A stretch of DNA of 64,000 nucleotides from Dankookia rubra. Its GTDB lineage: Bacteria > Pseudomonadota > Alphaproteobacteria > Acetobacterales > Acetobacteraceae. A program made the translations under genes and the position numbers. The stretch covers positions 50,486-114,485 of the forward strand of contig NZ_SMSJ01000016.1 in assembly GCF_004355005.1 (NCBI RefSeq). Reading direction: 5' to 3'. Below the pieces are notes generated by a model. It was not told the origin of the DNA. It saw only the letters and a program-made list of their open reading frames with translations, and made no database searches. Shown here piece after piece: positions 32,520 to 40,833 of the stretch. Every line of letters starts with the position of its first letter. The first letter of the stretch is position 1.

Positions 32520-35447
32520 TCAGCGTGTCAGCGACGCTCCTGCCCGCAATGCCTCCAGCCGCGACGGCAGGTTGCGGAAAAGCTGCAACTCACGCTGCAG
32601 CCGAGGCAGGTCGGCCAGGCCGCGCAGCGGATCGACGGTGAGCAGCCGGAAGGCCTCCGCCGGCGGTCCCTCGCCCATCCGCGCGCCGGCCGCATCCCGC
32701 AGGGCAGCGAGGCCGGACTCGTCACCGGCGAGGGCCAGCAGCGACGCCTGGCGCAGCAGCAACCGGCGCTGTGCGTCGTCGAGCGGCGCGGGCGATGCCG
32801 GCAGCGCCGCGCCGATATGCGCATCAAGCGCCGCCGCGGCACCGGCCCAATCCGCCTGCTCGGCCAGCAGCTGCGACAAGGCCTCGCCGCCCGCCGGACC
32901 CAGCGCACGCAGCGCGGCGATCGCCTCCGCCGCGCGGCCGAGCCGCGCCTCGGCGCGCGCCGCCAGCACCGCGCGATCGCGCTGCATCGCGGACGGCATG
33001 TCCGCCGTAGCGCTGCCGGCCAGTGCCGCGAGCGTGCCGGCGGCATCGCCTTCCTCGAGCCGCAATGCGGCCAGCCGCAGGCCGAGCGCGCTCCGCGAAA
33101 CGCCGCTGGCCTGCTCCATCGCCTGCCGCAGCAGCGTCGCCGCGCGATCGCCGAGGTCCAATCCCACCAGCCGCTCGACCAGCAGCTGCACCGCCGCCTC
33201 GCCGCGCTGGTCGACCGGCAGCAGCGCGGGATAGGCGTCGAACAGCGCGACCGCCGCGAGCGGCGGTGCATCGGCCAGTGCCGCGAGGAAGCTGTCGCGC
33301 AGAGCCGGCTGCAGCGCCGCGGCATGCTCTGGAACCATCGTCGCGGTTTCTTGCAGCAGGGCCAGGGCGCCGCGCCCATTGCCGGATTCACGTCGCAGCG
33401 CGGCCAGGCGCAGCCGCGCCTCGAGCTCGGCCGCATCGCCACGCCAGGCGAAGAGAACCGCTTCCAGCGTCTTGGCCGCCTGGGCGGCATCCATCCTCCC
33501 GCTGGCCAGGCGCAATTCCACCGCCCGGCGGATCGCCCGCGCCCTGGACTGGCGGTCACGGCCGGCGGCAACGGCGTCGTAGCCGGCCAGAGCCTCCTCC
33601 GCCTTGCCTTCCGTCTCCGCCAGGATGGCGCGCGACAAGGCGAGCCCCTCCGCGGCCGGACCGGCGGCGGCGAGGAGCCGGCCGAGCGCCGCCGCATCCC
33701 CCGATTCGGCCAGCGCCAGCGCAGCTCGCGGCAACAGCCTGGCCCGCAGCGGCTCGGGGTAGGCCAGCAGCAGCGGCAGCGTGGCGGAGAAACCGGGGCC
33801 GGCCAGCCGCCAATCGCCCTGCGCCGCGGCCAGGGCGGCGCGCCAGAGCACCGCCTCGTCACTCTCGGCCAGGCCCGGGGCGGCCAGCGCCGCGGTCTCG
33901 CCCAATCGGCCCGCCAGCAGCGCGGCGGCGGCCGAAAGGGCGGTGTAGCGCGGGTCGGCCCCGGCGCGCGGGTCCTCGGCATAGCCGAGCAGCAGCATCG
34001 CCTGGGCCTCCTGCGGCAGGCCGAGCGCCAGCAGCGTCTCTCCCGCCGCCCGGCGCTGCGGCATCCGGCCGAGCGGCGGGGCACCGGCGATCCCGGCCTG
34101 CAGGCTCTGCAGCCGGGCGAGCAATTCGGGCACCGGTTGGGTCGGCAACTCGAAGCTGCGGGTCATCGTCGGGCCGGCGTCGGCACGGGCGACATCCACA
34201 TCCAGCGCAAGCCGCGTGCCGCCCGATGCGGTCAGCAGGAAGCGGCCATTGCCCGGCTGCAGCGCGATGCCGTCCGACCGGGCCAGCACCGCGACGCCGA
34301 GCGTCGTGGGCGGCAGGTCGAGCTCGGGCAGCCGGCGGCCAATCGGCACTGCCTCCCGCCCCTCCCGCAACGTGCCGACCAGCAGCGGCAGGCCGGTTTC
34401 GGGATCGGTGACCGGGACGACCCGACCGGGAGCGGCGGCGGTCAGCACCAGGCGCGGCGGCGGACCGGCTTCGGCCTGGGTTGCCAGCACCGGTCCGGGC
34501 GGCCCCGCCTCGGCCGCGGTGCGGACGGCTTCGAGGACCCAGCCGGCGGCCTCTCGCCTCGCACGCAGCTGGGCCGGCGCCGCCAGCGGCAGGCGGAGCA
34601 GGGTGGCCCCCGGCAGCGCCTCAGCGCGCAGCCCGCCAAAGACCGGGTCGCCGCGCAGCGGGACAAGGTCTGGCGCGGCGGCGGTGTCGAAGACGGCCAG
34701 CACCTCCTCTCCCCGCCGCAGCAGCGCGGCGCCGGTGCCGGCGGCAAAGGGCAGCTGCAGCGCAGGCACCCGGTTGGGCATCGCCAGCAGCCGCGCCGGC
34801 AGCGACGCGGGCGGCAGCGCGGCGACGGACGGCGCGGCGGCGGTCGGCGGGACGGCAGGCGACGGGGCAGCGGGCGGCGGCTCCGGTCGCGACGCTTCGG
34901 CGCGCGGCGGCTCGGGCGAGGCAGCCGGCGGCGCGTCAGCAGGTCGGGCTGGGTGCGGCCGGACGGGTGGGATCTCGGCCGCCACCGGCCCGGAGCCGGC
35001 GCCCGGAGCTGGCATGGGAGGCTTCGCGCCCCCCGGCTTCAGCCTCGGCTCCTGCTTGGGGGCTGGTCTGGAGGCCGGCCCGGAATCGGCCCGCGCGTCC
35101 TGCCGCGCCGGCTCGGCCAGCGGGTCGAGCAGGTCCACCACCACCCTGCCCCCGAGCCGGAAATGCCGTGCCGTGGCGCGCGGACGCAGGGTCAGGCGGA
35201 TGCCCTCCCCCTCCGCCACCGCGGCCAGCAGGTTGCGCGGCAGCTTTCGCGGCAGCTGGAACTCGGTGCCGGGTGGAAAGCGCAGCAGCACCTGCTCGCC
35301 CTGCTGGTCGAGGCCATAGGCGGGCGGGGCGGGCCAGTCGAAGACCAGCCGTCCATGCCCGGGATGGTCGCCGGCACGCACCGCCACGCGTTCCGCCGCG
35401 GCAAGACCCGGCAGGACGGCGAGCGTGAAGGCCAGCGCCAGGCGCAT
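32520..35447 (-). CDS. Large exported repeat protein coupled to cheZ, function unknown
   Basis: A 975-residue protein not assigned to a named family. Residues 1-18 are a signal peptide (MRLALAFTLAVLPGLAAA). Residues ~20-110 are beta-rich and look like an AMIN-type domain (GHGRLVFDWPAPPAYGLDQQ, then GRVVVDLLDP). Residues ~110-225 are a proline/alanine linker. Residues ~225-450 form a second beta-rich part. Residues ~450-970 are a long run of alanine/leucine helices of TPR or SEL1-like character (LALGLPQEAQAMLLLGYAED, ALYDAYPALL-like pairs). The ATG at 35447 overlaps the cheZ stop as TGATG, so it belongs to the fliL-fliM-motE-cheY-cheZ operon. A periplasmic motor-associated scaffold, perhaps the client of the MotE-like chaperone, is my inference. 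Confidence 0.8.
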   Translation of the reverse strand: MRLALAFTLAVLPGLAAAERVAVRAGDHPGHGRLVFDWPAPPAYGLDQQGEQVLLRFPPGTEFQLPRKLPRNLLAAVAEGEGIRLTLRPRATARHFRLGGRVVVDLLDPLAEPARQDARADSGPASRPAPKQEPRLKPGGAKPPMPAPGAGSGPVAAEIPPVRPHPARPADAPPAASPEPPRAEASRPEPPPAAPSPAVPPTAAAPSVAALPPASLPARLLAMPNRVPALQLPFAAGTGAALLRRGEEVLAVFDTAAAPDLVPLRGDPVFGGLRAEALPGATLLRLPLAAPAQLRARREAAGWVLEAVRTAAEAGPPGPVLATQAEAGPPPRLVLTAAAPGRVVPVTDPETGLPLLVGTLREGREAVPIGRRLPELDLPPTTLGVAVLARSDGIALQPGNGRFLLTASGGTRLALDVDVARADAGPTMTRSFELPTQPVPELLARLQSLQAGIAGAPPLGRMPQRRAAGETLLALGLPQEAQAMLLLGYAEDPRAGADPRYTALSAAAALLAGRLGETAALAAPGLAESDEAVLWRAALAAAQGDWRLAGPGFSATLPLLLAYPEPLRARLLPRAALALAESGDAAALGRLLAAAGPAAEGLALSRAILAETEGKAEEALAGYDAVAAGRDRQSRARAIRRAVELRLASGRMDAAQAAKTLEAVLFAWRGDAAELEARLRLAALRRESGNGRGALALLQETATMVPEHAAALQPALRDSFLAALADAPPLAAVALFDAYPALLPVDQRGEAAVQLLVERLVGLDLGDRAATLLRQAMEQASGVSRSALGLRLAALRLEEGDAAGTLAALAGSATADMPSAMQRDRAVLAARAEARLGRAAEAIAALRALGPAGGEALSQLLAEQADWAGAAAALDAHIGAALPASPAPLDDAQRRLLLRQASLLALAGDESGLAALRDAAGARMGEGPPAEAFRLLTVDPLRGLADLPRLQRELQLFRNLPSRLEALRAGASLTR

Positions 35448-36058
35448 CAGTCGAAGCTGGCCAGCAGCCGGTCGACCTCGGCCTGCGAACTCGCGGCCGC
35501 CGGCAGCTGCGGCCCATTCGCCAGCCGCTCGCCCTCGGTCCGGCCATCCTCCGCCGGGCCGTCGCCAGGCACGGCATCCGCCTCCAGCTGCCGGGCGAAG
35601 GAGGCGGTGACGGCGGCGACCCGCGTCTCGATCGCCTTCAGTGCGGCGACCACCTTGCCGATGCGCTGGCCGGTGATGTCCTGGAAGCTGCAGGCCTCGT
35701 AGATGCGGGTCACGGCGGCAGCGACCGTTTCCGCCGCGGCACCCGACAGCGTCGCCTGCAGCGCCTCCAGCGTCTCGCAGCTGTCGAGGATCTCATTGGT
35801 TGCCTCGGCGGTGTGCTCGACCACCGCGTCCAGCTCGTCGGTCGCCGCCGGGATATGGCTGTGGTTGATGTCCTCGACGCGAAGCGCGGCGATCTCCGAC
35901 TTGGCGCGCATCACCTCGCGGCCCAGCGCCTCCAGCTCCGAGAGCAGCGCCGCCTCGGTCACCGTCATCGCGCCCGAAAGGCTGCCGAGGACGGCACGCA
36001 CCGCTTCCTCGATCCGGTCCTGGCCGGGCCCGTCCTGCGGGATGTCGCCGTCAGGCAT
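35447..36058 (-). CDS. cheZ: Chemotaxis protein phosphatase CheZ
   Basis: The 203-residue protein is mostly a long helical hairpin and carries the CheZ signature ACSFQDITGQRIGKVV near residues 115-130, with the catalytic Asp and Gln that dephosphorylate CheY-P. The C-terminal SQAEVDRLLASFD is the CheY-docking helix. It overlaps cheY by 8 bp upstream and the 975-residue gene by 1 bp downstream, so signal protein and phosphatase are made together. Confidence 0.92.
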   Translation of the reverse strand: MPDGDIPQDGPGQDRIEEAVRAVLGSLSGAMTVTEAALLSELEALGREVMRAKSEIAALRVEDINHSHIPAATDELDAVVEHTAEATNEILDSCETLEALQATLSGAAAETVAAAVTRIYEACSFQDITGQRIGKVVAALKAIETRVAAVTASFARQLEADAVPGDGPAEDGRTEGERLANGPQLPAAASSQAEVDRLLASFD

Positions 36059-36431
36059 GCGCCATCACCTTCTCGATCTTCTCGCGCAGCGTCTCCGCAT
36101 TGAAAGGTTTGACGATGTAGTTGGAGACGCCGGCTTGCTTGGCGGCGACCACGTTCTCCGTCTTGCTCTCGGCGGTGATCATGATGAAGGGCGTGTCCTT
36201 CAGCCGCGCATCGGCACGAACTTCCTTCAGCAGGTCGAGCCCGGTCATCGGCTGCATGTTCCAGTCGGAGATCACCAGGCCGAAGCTGCCGGCGCGAAGC
36301 TTGGCCAGGGCCTCCTGGCCGTCGGTGGCTTCCTCGACATTGTCGAATTGAAGCTGCTTGAGCAGGTTGCGGATGATCCGCAGCATCGTCTTGTAGTCGT
36401 CGACGATGAGGACGTTGGTGGACTTGTCCAT
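36051..36431 (-). CDS. cheY: Chemotaxis response regulator CheY
   Basis: A 126-residue single-domain receiver. It has the acidic pair in IVDDYKTM (10-15 region), the phospho-acceptor Asp in LVISDWNMQP near residue 56, Thr/Ala in MITAES, and Lys in YIVKPFNAE near 108. NMQPMTG and SDWNM are typical of true CheY proteins that bind the flagellar switch. Its target FliM is encoded two genes upstream and the phosphatase CheZ directly downstream. No CheA or receptor gene is in the window. Confidence 0.93.
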   Translation of the reverse strand: MDKSTNVLIVDDYKTMLRIIRNLLKQLQFDNVEEATDGQEALAKLRAGSFGLVISDWNMQPMTGLDLLKEVRADARLKDTPFIMITAESKTENVVAAKQAGVSNYIVKPFNAETLREKIEKVMAHA

Positions 36432-36467
36432 GGGCGGCCTTTGCCTTCTGGTGGCGGGGGTTGCGGG

Positions 36468-37100
36468 TCAGTCGGCGGGACGGGCGCGGTGCCGTGCCAG
36501 CTCGGCGGTGATGCTGCGGGCGCGTTCTGGCTTCATGGCACCGAGCACGGGGGCTGCCTTGCGCTCCCCCATCCGGTCGAGGATCTGCAGCAGCACCGGC
36601 GTTTCCAGGTCGTCGAAAATCGCTGCGGCGTCGCGCGGGCGCATACCCTCGTAGAGCTTGACCATCTGTCGCCAGCCGGCCGCCTCGCGCTCGCTCAGCC
36701 GCTGGTCGAAGGATTGCAGCCGCTGCTGCAGCGCGCCCAGCTCCTCGATCCGCTGGGCAATGCGCTTCTCGGCCGCGGCGATGACCATCTCGCGCGCCGC
36801 GATCGCCTGGTCGCGCGCGTCGAGCTCGCCGCGCCGGGCGCGCAGCTCTTCCAGCACCGCACGCTCCGCCTGTTGCTCGGGCGAAGGCGCCTCGGGCGGC
36901 ACCGGCTGTAGCGGGCGGGCCAAGGTCGGGGACGGCGCCGCGGCACGGGCGGCGGCCGAAGGCTCGCTGCTGGCCCGCGCCGAGGCCACCAGCGCCAGGA
37001 CCGGCGCGGGGGCGGGCGACGGCGCGACCAGCGCCTGTAGCTTGGTGGCCAGCAGCAGCGCCATGGCGGCCAGTGCGGCGGGCAACAGGCGCGGGCGCAT
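36468..37100 (-). CDS. MotE-like motility chaperone
   Basis: The 210-residue protein has an N-terminal signal or anchor helix (RPRLLPAALAAMALLLATK), a proline/alanine segment, a coiled coil at about 75-130, and a C-terminal MgtE-N-like helical domain (YEGMRPRDAAAIFDDLETP, then MGERKAAPVLGAMKPERA). This layout matches MotE, the periplasmic chaperone of MotC in rhizobial motility. Its start overlaps the stop of the DUF6468-like gene. No motC is recognised here, though the large exported protein at the operon end could play a similar part. Confidence 0.8.
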   Translation of the reverse strand: MRPRLLPAALAAMALLLATKLQALVAPSPAPAPVLALVASARASSEPSAAARAAAPSPTLARPLQPVPPEAPSPEQQAERAVLEELRARRGELDARDQAIAAREMVIAAAEKRIAQRIEELGALQQRLQSFDQRLSEREAAGWRQMVKLYEGMRPRDAAAIFDDLETPVLLQILDRMGERKAAPVLGAMKPERARSITAELARHRARPAD

Positions 37101-37522
37101 CAGCGGCCCACCCGCAGCGCGCGCAACAGCGCCCGTTCCGCCTGGCTGCGGCCCGCCTCGGCGGGCGCAGCCTCGGCGGCCGGTTCCGGGACGGCGGGCC
37201 GGGCGGCGCGCACCGCCGCTTCCAGCCGGTCGGCCATGACTTCGGCGCGTTCCACCAGGTAGCGCAAATCGTCGCGCAGCGGCTCGGCCGCCGCCAGCTT
37301 CTCGGCCAGTTGCCGCCCGCCGCCTTCCGCCGCGGCGCGCAGCCGGATGGAGGCGGCCTCGGCCAGCCGCGTTGCCTCACCAAGGTTGCCCGCGCTGCCG
37401 TCCAGCGCCGCGCGGTCACGCCGCACCCCGGCCAATGTGCGCTCCAGCCGGAGCACCAGGGGCAGTGCCGCGACCAGCAGCAGGATGACGACGCATTGCA
37501 GCGCCCATTCGATCCAGCCCAT
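37100..37522 (-). CDS. DUF6468-like small membrane protein of the flagellar operon
   Basis: A 140-residue protein with one N-terminal membrane helix (IEWALQCVVILLLVAALPLV) and a helical, alanine/arginine-rich cytoplasmic or periplasmic part (LRDDLRYLVERAEVMADRLE). Small proteins like this follow fliM in alphaproteobacterial flagellar operons; a precise role is not established. It lies 4 bp after fliM and overlaps the MotE-like start. Confidence 0.72.
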   Translation of the reverse strand: MGWIEWALQCVVILLLVAALPLVLRLERTLAGVRRDRAALDGSAGNLGEATRLAEAASIRLRAAAEGGGRQLAEKLAAAEPLRDDLRYLVERAEVMADRLEAAVRAARPAVPEPAAEAAPAEAGRSQAERALLRALRVGR

Positions 37523-37526
37523 CGGC

Positions 37527-38585
37527 TCAACCCCCTTCCGGCTGCCTGCGGAGCGCGCGACCGATCCGCACGGCGAGGCGGTTCTCCCGCCGGCCCAGCT
37601 CGGCCTCGAACAAGGGGACCTCGCCGCAGCGGAGCATGACCGGCGCGCCGGGCGCGACGTTCAGGGTGATGCGGTCGCCGCGCTGCAGGGACATGACCGA
37701 GGCCAGCGGCATCGCCTGCTCGTCCAGCACCACGTCGAGCGCGAGCTCGGTATGCCGCAGCTCCTCGGCCAGGTGGGTCTCCCAGATGCTGTCACGGCCG
37801 AATTTCTCGCCCATGAACTGTTGCAGCAGCAGCTCGCGCACCGGCTCCAGCGTCGCGTAGGGCAGCAGCAGCTCGATCTTGCCGCCGCGATCCTCCATGT
37901 CGACGCGCAGGCGGGACAGGATGCAGGCATTGGACAGCCGGGAGACGGCGGCGAAGCGGGGATTCACCTCCAACCGCTCGAAGCGGAAATTCGCCGGCGA
38001 GAGCGGGCTGAAGGCGTCCGAGAGGTCCTGCAGCACCACGGTGATCAGCCGCTCCACCAGCGTGCGCTCTATGGTGGTATAGGGCCGGCCCTCGATCCGC
38101 ATGGCGGCGGTGCCGCGGCGGCCGCCGAGCAGGACATCGACCACCGAGTAGATCAGCGCGGAATCGACCACCAGCAGGCCGTAGTTGTCCCACTCCTCGA
38201 CCTTGAAGACGGCCAGCATGGCGGGCAGCGGAACGCTGTTCAGGTAGTCGCCGAAGCGCAGCGAGACGATGCTGTCGATCGAGACCTCGACGTTGTCGGA
38301 GGTGAAGTTGCGCAGGCTGGTCGAGAGGATGCGGACCAGCCGATCGAAGACGATCTCCAGCATCGGCAGGCGTTCGTAGGAGACCAGGCCGGCGCTGACG
38401 ATGCGCTCGATGCCGGTCTGGTCCTCCTGCTTCGCGTCACCGCCGCCGAAGCCGAGCAGGCTGTCGATCTCGGCCTGGTTCAGGACGCGCGCGGCATCCG
38501 GCGCCGGGGCGGCTTCCGCGCTGCCCTCCTGCTCCAGCGCCTCGCCCCAGGCGGCGGCGAGATCGTCGTCTTCGGCGCTGGTCAT
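37527..38585 (-). CDS. fliM: Flagellar motor switch protein FliM
   Basis: The 352-residue switch protein has an N-terminal CheY-binding stretch (LNQAEIDSLLGFGGG near residues 37-51), the middle CheC-like domain (YERLPMLEIVFDRLVR, with VVDVLLGGRRG) and a C-terminal SpoA domain (LQRGDRITLNVAPGAP). It forms the cytoplasmic C-ring and switches rotation on CheY-P binding. The start overlaps the fliL stop as ATGA. Confidence 0.94.
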   Translation of the reverse strand: MTSAEDDDLAAAWGEALEQEGSAEAAPAPDAARVLNQAEIDSLLGFGGGDAKQEDQTGIERIVSAGLVSYERLPMLEIVFDRLVRILSTSLRNFTSDNVEVSIDSIVSLRFGDYLNSVPLPAMLAVFKVEEWDNYGLLVVDSALIYSVVDVLLGGRRGTAAMRIEGRPYTTIERTLVERLITVVLQDLSDAFSPLSPANFRFERLEVNPRFAAVSRLSNACILSRLRVDMEDRGGKIELLLPYATLEPVRELLLQQFMGEKFGRDSIWETHLAEELRHTELALDVVLDEQAMPLASVMSLQRGDRITLNVAPGAPVMLRCGEVPLFEAELGRRENRLAVRIGRALRRQPEGG

Positions 38586-39082
38586 TGCAGCAGGATCTCG
38601 GTAAAGAGGACATCGGTGATACGGGCCGGCGCCGCGGCCAGGCTGGCGCGGGCGATCAGCTCCTCCCGCAGCCGCTGGGTGCCGGCGCTGCCGCGCAGTT
38701 CCTCCGGCCGCATCTCCCGCAGGTAGGTGGCATAGAGGTCAAGCAGCCGCGGCATCGCCGCCTGCACCGCTGCCGCGTCCTCGGGCTTCGACAGCTCCAG
38801 CTTGCTGCGAAGCCGGATATAGGCGGCGCGGCGGCCGGTGGCGTTCATGTTGGCGACGATCTCCGGCATGTCGAAGAAGACCGGCGCCTGCGCTGCGGCC
38901 GGTGCGCCCTCGGTCCCGGCGTGGTGCTCCCCGTCGCCCTTGCCCAGCATCTTCGGCAGAATGCCGCTGAACCAGAGGCCGGCACCGATCGCGGCGAGCA
39001 TGACCGGCACGGCGAGCAGCAGCAGCTTGCGCTTGCCCCCCTTCGCCACCGCCACGTCAGATCCGACCGCCTTCGACGACAT
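38582..39082 (-). CDS. fliL: Flagellar basal-body protein FliL
   Basis: The 166-residue single-pass membrane protein has a short cytoplasmic N-terminus, one helix (KLLLLAVPVMLAAIGAGLW) and a periplasmic stomatin-like domain (FFDMPEIVANMNATGRRAAY, LRGSAGTQRLREELIAR). FliL forms rings around stator units and supports torque. It is first in the minus-strand motility operon. The start at 39082 is supported by GAGGTGCGGG just upstream; an ATG 27 bp further is less likely. Confidence 0.92.
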   Translation of the reverse strand: MSSKAVGSDVAVAKGGKRKLLLLAVPVMLAAIGAGLWFSGILPKMLGKGDGEHHAGTEGAPAAAQAPVFFDMPEIVANMNATGRRAAYIRLRSKLELSKPEDAAAVQAAMPRLLDLYATYLREMRPEELRGSAGTQRLREELIARASLAAAPARITDVLFTEILLQ

Positions 39083-39216
39083 CCCGCACCTCGCCCCTTG
39101 GCGGCGCATCCTGCCCGCCGGGGCTTAAGAAAGCCTTGCGGCGGCAGGGCTGGCCGGGCGGGGCGGCAAATCCTGCCGCGACCGGCAGGTACGGCCGGGC
39201 GCGGGGCGCCCCGCGG

Positions 39217-39233
39217 CTGGCATGGCGGTTGCG
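39217..39233 (+). promoter_or_regulatory. Sigma-54 promoter for flgF
   Basis: CTGGCATGGCGGTTGCG has the -24 TGGC and -12 TTGC elements at the exact RpoN spacing (TGGC, seven bases, TTGC), matching the consensus closely. Transcription would begin near 39244, 44 bp before flgF. Class II/III flagellar genes often use RpoN in alphaproteobacteria. The 39083-39287 gap holds no gene. Confidence 0.7.
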
Positions 39234-39287
39234 CTGGGGGCGGCATGACCAGGCGCCAGGACGGCGCCGCCCGCATGGGGACCCCGC

Positions 39288-40022
39288 ATGGATACGCCCG
39301 GCTATGTCATCCTCTCCCGCCTCGGCGCGCAGCAGCGCGCGACGCAGGTGCTGGCGAACAACCTCGCCAATACCGACACGCCGGGCTTTCAGGCACAGCG
39401 GCCGATCTTCGCCCGCTTTCTCCCGCCCTCCCCGCCGGGCAGCGGCGGGCAGACGGTGGCCTATAGCCTCGACCGCGCGACCTGGCGGGAAACCCGCCCC
39501 GGCCCGATGACCACCACCGGTAATCCACTGGACGTCGCCCTGCGGGGGGAAGGCTATTTCGTGGTCGAGAACGCGGCGGGCGAGGAACGCTTCACCCGCG
39601 CCGGCCGCTTCACGCTCGGGCAGGATGGCCGCCTGATGGATGCCGACGGCAATGCGGTGCTCGACACCCGCGGCTCTCCCATCACGCTCGGCCCCGCCGA
39701 CAGCCGCATCGAGATCCAGGGCGACGGCACCATCCGTTCGGAGAACGGCGCCATCGGCCAGTTGCGGGTGGTGCGGTTCGAGGCGCCGCAGAAGCTGCGC
39801 GCGGAGGGCGACCGGCTGTTTGCCACCGAGGAGACGCCGCTGCCGATGGAGCGCCCCGGTGTTGTCCAGGGCGCAGTCGAGGGCAGCAACGTCAACGCGG
39901 TGATGGAGATGGTCCGCATGACCGAGGAGGTCCGCGAATTCCAGAACGCCGTGACCTTCGCCGACCGCGAGGGCGAGCGGCTGCAGACCGCGGTCGAGCG
40001 CATCCTGCGCAAGCGCAGCTGA
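39288..40022 (+). CDS. flgF: Flagellar basal-body rod protein FlgF
   Basis: The 244-residue proximal rod protein has the N-terminal rod motif LANNLANTDTPGFQAQRP (about 22-39), the central DVALRGEGYFVVE and FTRAGRFTLGQDGRL, and a C-terminal helix for axial packing (VNAVMEMVRMTEEVREFQ). It is exported by the flagellar type III system without a cleaved signal. It opens the plus-strand operon and precedes flgG by 17 bp. Confidence 0.95.
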   Translation: MDTPGYVILSRLGAQQRATQVLANNLANTDTPGFQAQRPIFARFLPPSPPGSGGQTVAYSLDRATWRETRPGPMTTTGNPLDVALRGEGYFVVENAAGEERFTRAGRFTLGQDGRLMDADGNAVLDTRGSPITLGPADSRIEIQGDGTIRSENGAIGQLRVVRFEAPQKLRAEGDRLFATEETPLPMERPGVVQGAVEGSNVNAVMEMVRMTEEVREFQNAVTFADREGERLQTAVERILRKRS

Positions 40023-40039
40023 GCCGGAGGCGACCGACC

Positions 40040-40825
40040 ATGCGCTCCCTGCAGATCGCCGGCACCGGGATGCTGGCGCAGCAGACCAATGTCGAGGTCA
40101 TCTCGAACAACATCGCCAACATGAGCACCACCGGCTTCAAGCGCCGGCGGGCGGAGTTCCAGGACCTGCTCTACCAGAACATGCGCCGGGTCGGCTCGCA
40201 GAGCTCGGAGAGCGGCAGCATCCTGCCGGCCGGCGCGCAGGTCGGGCTCGGCGTCAAGACCTCCGCGATCTACCGCATCGGCGAGCAGGGCAGCCTGCAG
40301 CAGACCGAGAACCGCTTCGACCTGGCGGTGCGCGGCAACGGCTTCTTCCAGGTGCAGCTGCCCTCCGGCGAGACCGCCTTTACCCGCGACGGCACCTTCG
40401 GCCTTTCGGCGGAAGGCCAGATGGTCACCGCCGAGGGCTTCCTGGTGCTGCCCGGCATCACCATCCCGGCCGCGGCGCGCGACGTCACCATCAATGCCGC
40501 CGGCGAGGTGCTGGCGAAGATCGACGGCCAGGTGGCGCCGCAGAATGTCGGCCAGATCCAGACCGCGATCTTCGCCAACGAGGGCGGGCTCGAGGCGATG
40601 GGCGAGAACATGCTGCTGGCGACCCCGGCCTCCGGCCAGGCGCAGCTGGCAGCGCCGGGGCAGCCGGGGCATGGCCAGGTGCTGCAGGGCTTCATCGAAA
40701 GCTCCAACGTCAACGTGGTGCAGGAGATCACCAACCTGATCACCGCGCAGCGCGCCTACGAGATGAACAGCAAGGTCATCACCGCGAGCGACGAGATGCT
40801 CTCGACGCTGTCGCGGATGCGGTGA
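40040..40825 (+). CDS. flgG: Flagellar distal rod protein FlgG
   Basis: The 261-residue protein has the N-terminal SNNIANMSTTGFKRRRAEFQ, the FlgG-specific region near residues 45-65 (RRVGSQSSESGSILPAG), the central RGNGFFQVQLPSGETAFTRD, and the C-terminal ESSNVNVVQEITNLITAQRA. It makes the distal rod of the basal body. Its stop overlaps a GTG that could start flgA, but the ATG further on is preferred. Confidence 0.96.
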   Translation: MRSLQIAGTGMLAQQTNVEVISNNIANMSTTGFKRRRAEFQDLLYQNMRRVGSQSSESGSILPAGAQVGLGVKTSAIYRIGEQGSLQQTENRFDLAVRGNGFFQVQLPSGETAFTRDGTFGLSAEGQMVTAEGFLVLPGITIPAAARDVTINAAGEVLAKIDGQVAPQNVGQIQTAIFANEGGLEAMGENMLLATPASGQAQLAAPGQPGHGQVLQGFIESSNVNVVQEITNLITAQRAYEMNSKVITASDEMLSTLSRMR

Positions 40826-40833
40826 GGCGGCCG

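Noticed and set aside
32817-35702. A 961-codon plus-strand frame opposite the large motility-operon gene
   Set aside because: Its composition is Arg/Gly/Gln-rich without domains. The minus-strand frame has a signal peptide and is coupled to cheZ.
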